DNA of 64,000 nucleotides from Moniliophthora roreri. Its lineage: Eukaryota > Basidiomycota > Agaricomycetes > Agaricales > Marasmiaceae. The stretch spans positions 62,001 through 126,000 of the forward strand of contig LATX02000181.1 of the NCBI GenBank assembly GCA_001466705.2. Reading direction: 5' to 3'. The translations under genes and the position numbers were made by a program. Below, piece after piece: positions 59,060 to 64,000 of this stretch. How positions within the stretch are numbered: the first letter of the stretch is position 1; each line of letters starts with the position of its first letter. The notes under the pieces were generated by a model, which worked only from the letters and a program-made list of their open reading frames with translations, was not told where the DNA came from and did not search any database.

Positions 59060-60972
59060 ATGAAAGCATTGGCCACGTTGCTCGCGTTTGCCTTGCCTAT
59101 TGCCGCTCTTTCCTCACAAGCTGTTCTAGGAAATATCGGGAACGGGCTTGAGGCATACCAAAAACAATATATCGCGCAGAACAATCTGAATTGTGCGTGG
59201 TTCAACTATAATCTGTCCACTCTTGAAACTGACGTGCACTTTTAGATGAGTTTGTATCGCACTCATCATTCAATGACCACCGGCTGCGAATCGTCGAACC
59301 AAAGCTCTGCGATCCATCCGTAAAGCAATATTCCGGCTATCTCGATATTTCTGGAACTAAACATCTTTTCTTCTGGTACGATTCACGATAATGTTACCCA
59401 AAAACTTTGGCTCACACCGAAGCCGCCTACAGGTTCTTTGAATCGCGCAAGTCACCATCGACTGCACCTCTCATTCTCTGGTTGAACGGAGGCCCAGGAG
59501 GGAGCTCCTTGCTTGGTAGTCATTTAACTCGGCGTTCCAGATAATTACTGATAAAGATTTCAGGAACGCTTACGGAATTAGGTCCTTGCTGGATCGCGGA
59601 CGAAGGAAAGAATACAACGTACAACCCGCACAGCTGGAATACAGAAGCTAACATCATATTTCTCGACCAACCTGTTCAAGTTGGATTCTCCTACGACGAT
59701 CACAACCGGAACACAGTCAATACAAGTGCGGTCGGTGCACAAGATGTTTACGCATTCTTCCAGCTGTTCTATCATCGTTTCCCGGAGTACTCTACCCTAC
59801 CTCTCCATATTGCTGGCGAGAGTTATGGTGGGGTATATGTCCCGAATATCGCGAATGCCGTCTATCAACATAACAAAGACGTCACGGTTGGGCCGAAGCA
59901 TATTAATCTCGTTTCAGTGATTCTGGCCAACGCGATGTCAGATCCTAAAATCCAATACGCGTCTATCTTCGACTATGCCTGCGGAGGAGGCGCACCGTAC
60001 AGAGTTTTCGACCCAGAAGGTGAACTGTGCGCTTCGTTACGTACCCCGGCGGATATCTGCGTCCACTTGATCAAAGCATGTTACAATGCACCATCGAGGC
60101 TCACTTGTGAACCTGCGAGTGTGTATTGCAATATCCAGCTTATGGCACCTTTGGGCTATAAGTGTCGCATTTTGCCTCCCCTCAATAAAACTGAACACAG
60201 TCTTCTCTACCAGTGGTTGGTTACAACCCATACGACATCCGCAAAAAATGCCAGCGCGAAGCCGACAGGCCGCTTTGTTATGATGAACCAGTGTGGATCG
60301 AGAAGTGGATGAACATCCCAGCCAACAAGATCACTTTGGGCGTACCTCCCGAACGCAACTTTACCGCGGTAAACATGGCCGTATATCATGACTTCCTTGC
60401 CACAGGGGAGATGGCATTTGATACAAAGGCTTTGTTACCCGAGCTGGTTAATGATGGTATTAGGCTGTTGGTTTATGCTGGAGATTGCGGTGAGTGCCTA
60501 CCGTGATTTGATTGAAGAATCAGTTTGGCTCATTTGTTCATTTAGATACTCTGTGCACGAACTATATTGTACGTTCCGCTGCCTTTTACGCTCCTGTTTG
60601 AGGTCTGACATTCATATCATACAGGGAAAGGAACGTTGGTTAGAAGCCCTCGACACTAAATTCCACGATGAGTTTAGTAAAGCCAAGCTACTTCCTTGGT
60701 ATGATTCCGCTACAGGACGTCATGCTGGTGAGGTTCGCAGTGCAGGTACAGCAGGAAATCTCACTTATGTGAGGATATACGATGCTGGGTGGGCTACCGA
60801 ATCAGCTTTCTTCTTTTACGAGAATTAACCATGATGGAACAGGCATATGGCACCATACGACCAACCTGAAGCTCTATTGGTGGGTTCTAATTTCGTAGTA
60901 CCTAGAGTGGTTGGGCTGACGATGAGACAGGATTTAATTACTCGATGGCTACAAGAGATTCCTTTCGCATGA
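59060..60972 (+). CDS. Secreted serine carboxypeptidase (S10 family)
   Basis: ATG 59060 opens a signal peptide ([19 protein letters not shown]). Several introns follow. The S10 hallmarks are in order: [18 protein letters not shown] (oxyanion region), [19 protein letters not shown], the nucleophile elbow [15 protein letters not shown] (Ser near 59,820), [14 protein letters not shown] with the catalytic Asp (assembled across an intron) and [12 protein letters not shown] with the catalytic His (about 60,845). It ends [12 protein letters not shown]. One intron near 60,160-60,211 has a weak donor (GTCGCA), chosen because it keeps the frame; a GTGTCG donor two bases upstream would not. The enzyme would remove C-terminal residues from peptides in the vacuole or outside the cell. 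Confidence 0.88.
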
Positions 60973-61947
60973 ATATGTAGCTTGCAGCCTCACGTACATC
61001 ACCACTCTAGTTATGTCCAAATTCAAGAGACAGAACGTTTACTCATCTAAAAGCAACCCCAGCACCACTCCTTACGCTGAGCTGGGGAAGACAATTATCC
61101 TTCCTGGCCAAACTTGTGTGACTCCGCTCTAGTGTCCGAAATGCTGCCCCGATATCATACTGGATTCGAGTCTACGAATAAAGAAACTTCATGTCTGAAG
61201 TGTAGATGCCAACACCGCAAGCGAAGCCAGGTGTCGGCATCAGCGTTCCAACTGAGCGGCTAGTGGGCTGACTAAGATAGCCTCGTTTCTTTCAGCTCCT
61301 CCACCTGACAGTCAGAACAGTCAGATTTTCAGCACCATCCGCCTTCAAGATCTCGCTTTCATCTCCTTTCCTGAGTGTTCTAGTTTTCTAGATAGTCCTT
61401 TCCAGGACTGCTCGACATGGGGTCGAGTAAGACCACCATAGCTCATCGAAGGAGTGGGCAAGTCTACGGAGGCTCAGCAGCTGCAGTCTCTCACTATTAA
61501 GCCGTGCATCCTACTGTATTTATCTGGTACGGCACTGTCTAACCTCCGTTGGCTATCACCTTTTGGCATGAGTTTTCCTAACGTGCAGCTGTGGTACCTC
61601 AATTCATCAACCATCATATCCTCGCTCGATGCCCGCATACCAACCTTACTCAATACCCTGGCCATCCATCTGGGACAGCAGAAACGGCCCAGAAACGACT
61701 ATCAGAAACGTCGAAATGGCTCTACTCCGGCTGCTACTAATGATCCCAGCACCGTACTACAGTACTTTGTCGCTCCATGTGTATCACCTGGTATCGAATA
61801 ATAACATACACATTTGTGAATCGTGCTGCAATGTGGATTGGGAGACCCAAGATAGGCTTGTCGTTGCGACGAACCTCCAAATTACAATACGCTCGGCTGA
61901 AGTGAAGAATAACGAAGGAATTAAAATGTCTCTTGTCTGGCTCTTAT
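60973..61947. other. Intergenic
   Basis: About 1 kb with only short unsupported ORFs, lying 3' of both neighbouring genes, which converge. Confidence 0.45.
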
Positions 61948-63568
61948 CTAATCAAACATGCGATTTAGAGTCATCCCTCGAACGGCCGTAGTTTTCGTTC
62001 CTAAACTCGGAGTCCAAAGTGGTAATTTGCGGTTCAGTGGCGGCACGACTGTCCGTCTTTGAATCCACGGTAACCTGATGGGGGAGTGAATACTTTGCGC
62101 GTTCGGAGTGGTATGGGAGATACGCACTGTCAAGCCATAGCTGGTGTCGTCCAACCTGCTTGGGAACGTACTCGGCACCCAACTCGAAGCTCCGTCAGAT
62201 TCACTTTGTGGAACCGGCGGAAGGGATATGCCTTGGTTATTTTGATTAGGGTTTGCAGTAATGTTGATGCTCGTTTTTCGTCTGGTAGTAGTGCCCCTTG
62301 CTCCCTCGATGCGAATTCGAGTGTTCAACGTTACCAAAAGTGAATTTGAATAAAGTTTTGCGATGATTATAGCGGGTGCAACATGATATGTTTGGCCTGG
62401 CAAGAGGAGGAAGAGAAAGGGCTGGGCGAGAGACGTTGCAGCTGACAGACGAAGGGTCAGTTGATGGTAACAATAATGATCTATAAGTCCATACACACCA
62501 ATAAGGCTTCCTGTTTCCATTGCAAGTCGGTTAAGCCGTTTCACTAAACTGCGGGTTTGTTTGAAGGTCGTGTCATGCCGCGAGAGCTATAGAGTGGTAG
62601 TTAGGATATGTTCAGAGAGGACATTGTAACGAGAAGTATGGTCATATGAACTCACAACGTAGACCATTGTTACGGCGATGAGAATATCCGCGACTGTGCT
62701 GCATCCGTTCCAAATCTGGGAAGAAGGGTAAGCTATCAAAATATTAAGACTAGCACCACATCTTGTGCTCACATATCCGGGAAGGGGACTAGGCCAGGCG
62801 GAAAGAGTATGAGTGTGAGATGTAGATGTCCCTGTAGGATTGGAGAAGGATTTGATTGTCTTAGTGCTGATAGCGGCGCATATACCACTAGCGAACTGAG
62901 CAAAGGACAGCTAGAGTAGGGAAAGGGCTGTGAACGACTTTGAGGCGAATTGGGAATTTTATGGAGTATGACTTACCAGCACAATAATTCCGGGTATTAC
63001 TTTGGACTTGGGCAACAAAAGACGAATCCTATTTGCAAAGTAGACTTGAAACACGAGTGCAACTGTTAGATAAGATGAGTATCGGGGAACTCAAGCTCAG
63101 GCTTGAAGTGCTGACGAACCTAATGCATCGAGGAAATAGGTATTGAACCACAGGTTGTGTACCTTAGCCAAAGAAACTGCATTCCCGAAACCAAACACGA
63201 AAGCTTTAAATGCGTCGCGAGTGAGTAATACCGTTTGTGCTGTTTCTAAGAGGTAGAGGCCGTAGACGAGAGTCTGGCTTAGTAGATCGTCGTTTGGGAA
63301 TGCGGTCCAGTAAAGGTCTTAAAACGCCCGTGCCATCGTTAGTGATGTAATATCGGTATTGAAGGCAATCACATACAGATTTGAACACTAAGCACGCCAT
63401 ATAAGCCCCAGTTCAACATGTAGCCGATGAGCTGCATTGCATGAATGCGAGACTCTGCTGAAAGCAGGGAGATAACATACCAAGGGTGCTGCACTAACGA
63501 GAGGTGAGCAGTCAAGACGTGAAGAAGGATCAAATTGCTTACAGGCGCGCCGCTTGATGAACGTCCAT
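61948..63568 (-). CDS. DUF6534-like fungal multi-pass membrane protein
   Basis: The minus-strand model starts at ATG 63568 (26-nt first exon MDVHQAARL), a 13-nt second exon (63493-63481) and a third from 63431. Together they read LAAPLLIGYMLNWGLYGVLS, a typical start of this Agaricomycete family. The next exon continues YLYWTAFPNDDLLSQTLVYG and LYLLETAQTVLLTRDAFKAF. Further hydrophobic segments include VIPGIIVLLSFAQFASGICA and IWNGCSTVADILIAVTMVY. A conserved cytosolic loop and helices follow (DTTFKQTRSLVKRLNRLAME, TGSLIGVYGLIDHYCYHQLT, APAIIIAKLYSNSLLVTLNT). The hydrophilic tail is about 110 residues and ends LNRMFD. The layout suggests seven membrane spans with receptor-like topology; function unknown. 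Confidence 0.75.
63481..63493 (-). other. 13-nt microexon
   Basis: TGCAGCACCCTTG is flanked by an AG acceptor (CTCGTTAG) and a GTATGT donor. Its inclusion gives the in-frame LAAPLLIGYMLNWG start of the DUF6534-like protein. Confidence 0.55.
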
Positions 63569-64000
63569 GAGCTTGAGATGCAGGAAGTAAGGAGTGATTG
63601 TGACCTCCCGAAACAGTGTACTGTCTTAAGTGTATCCGCCATTACGTCCTTGTGGAAGGGTCGAAATAGTTGGTGACTTGGGGCGAATAGAGATTTTTTG
63701 TACTTACCAAATACATCGCGAGCGCAAGGAACGTGTCGGAGCCTGTAAGTGACCTAGAAGCGTACCACATCACTGGACTCTCTTGAATAGTAGACCATAC
63801 AAGGTATCAAAGGTTTTGCACTGCTGGTTCGGGAAGATTGATCCAGATGACAGGATGAAATAAAGATTCACAGCTGTGATGTGTTCGGTAAGTTTGACAC
63901 ATTTGCGGCGATGGGTGGTATGAAGGTTTATGAATCTATGATCTGGAGAATTATATATTGCCTTTATGAATGCACAGGTTCCACGAGCGCTTGACAAGTG
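63569..64000. other. Window edge, no supported gene
   Basis: This is the upstream region of the DUF6534-like gene. A minus-strand open stretch near 63,770-63,997 has no ATG or recognisable motif. Confidence 0.4.

Noticed and set aside
1..64000. CRISPR arrays, operons, tRNA genes
   Set aside because: No regularly spaced repeats of CRISPR type and no convincing tRNA arms were seen on reading both strands; a dedicated tRNA scan would be decisive.

Overview
The window looks like nuclear DNA of a mushroom-forming basidiomycete (Agaricomycetes). Evidence: almost every gene is split by GT-AG introns of about 45-70 bp, core eukaryotic genes sit next to families typical of Agaricomycetes (KDZ transposase, HET protein, DUF2235-WD40 fusion, DUF6534 membrane protein), and short TATA boxes precede some starts. 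No CRISPR array, operon or convincing tRNA was found. Gene models were spliced by eye; those given with exon coordinates add up to whole codons.

Left part (1-13,000): a head-to-head pair of paralogous astacin-like metalloproteases. The right copy has an intact HEFGH zinc motif; the left copy has HQVGH and has lost the catalytic glutamate. Further right lie a small spliced ORF, a decayed exon set at 8.2-8.7 kb, a GH35 beta-galactosidase relic lacking its catalytic barrel (9.9-11.4 kb), and a second decayed gene abutting it (11.5-12.9 kb).

Accessory island (13.6-27.1 kb): an intact HET-domain gene, then a repeat-rich stretch with an ambiguous base (N) at 16629. It contains two copies of one DNA element. 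The second copy (17,395-18,999) has terminal inverted repeats and a perfect 7-bp target duplication, ATTCAAC, and interrupts a reading frame that rejoins exactly when the element and one duplication are removed. The copies differ mainly by CpG transitions. Next is a KDZ transposase pseudogene on the minus strand, then an 11-exon gene fusing a DUF2235/Tle1-like hydrolase to WD40 repeats.

Middle (27.6-36.3 kb): a small secreted cysteine-containing protein, a degenerate-WW/Q-rich protein with a 12-nt microexon, and a cytochrome P450.

Right part (36.5-64 kb) is mostly housekeeping: RAD16 repair helicase, CNT nucleoside transporter, Argonaute, a single-pass membrane protein, SWD1/RBBP5 (COMPASS), TTI2 (TTT complex), a Ser/Pro-rich protein, calcineurin B divergent from mitochondrial MSS1/MnmE, an S10 carboxypeptidase and a DUF6534 membrane protein. 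Genome-defence themes recur (Argonaute, HET protein, CpG-depleted transposon), but nothing shows that they are functionally linked.
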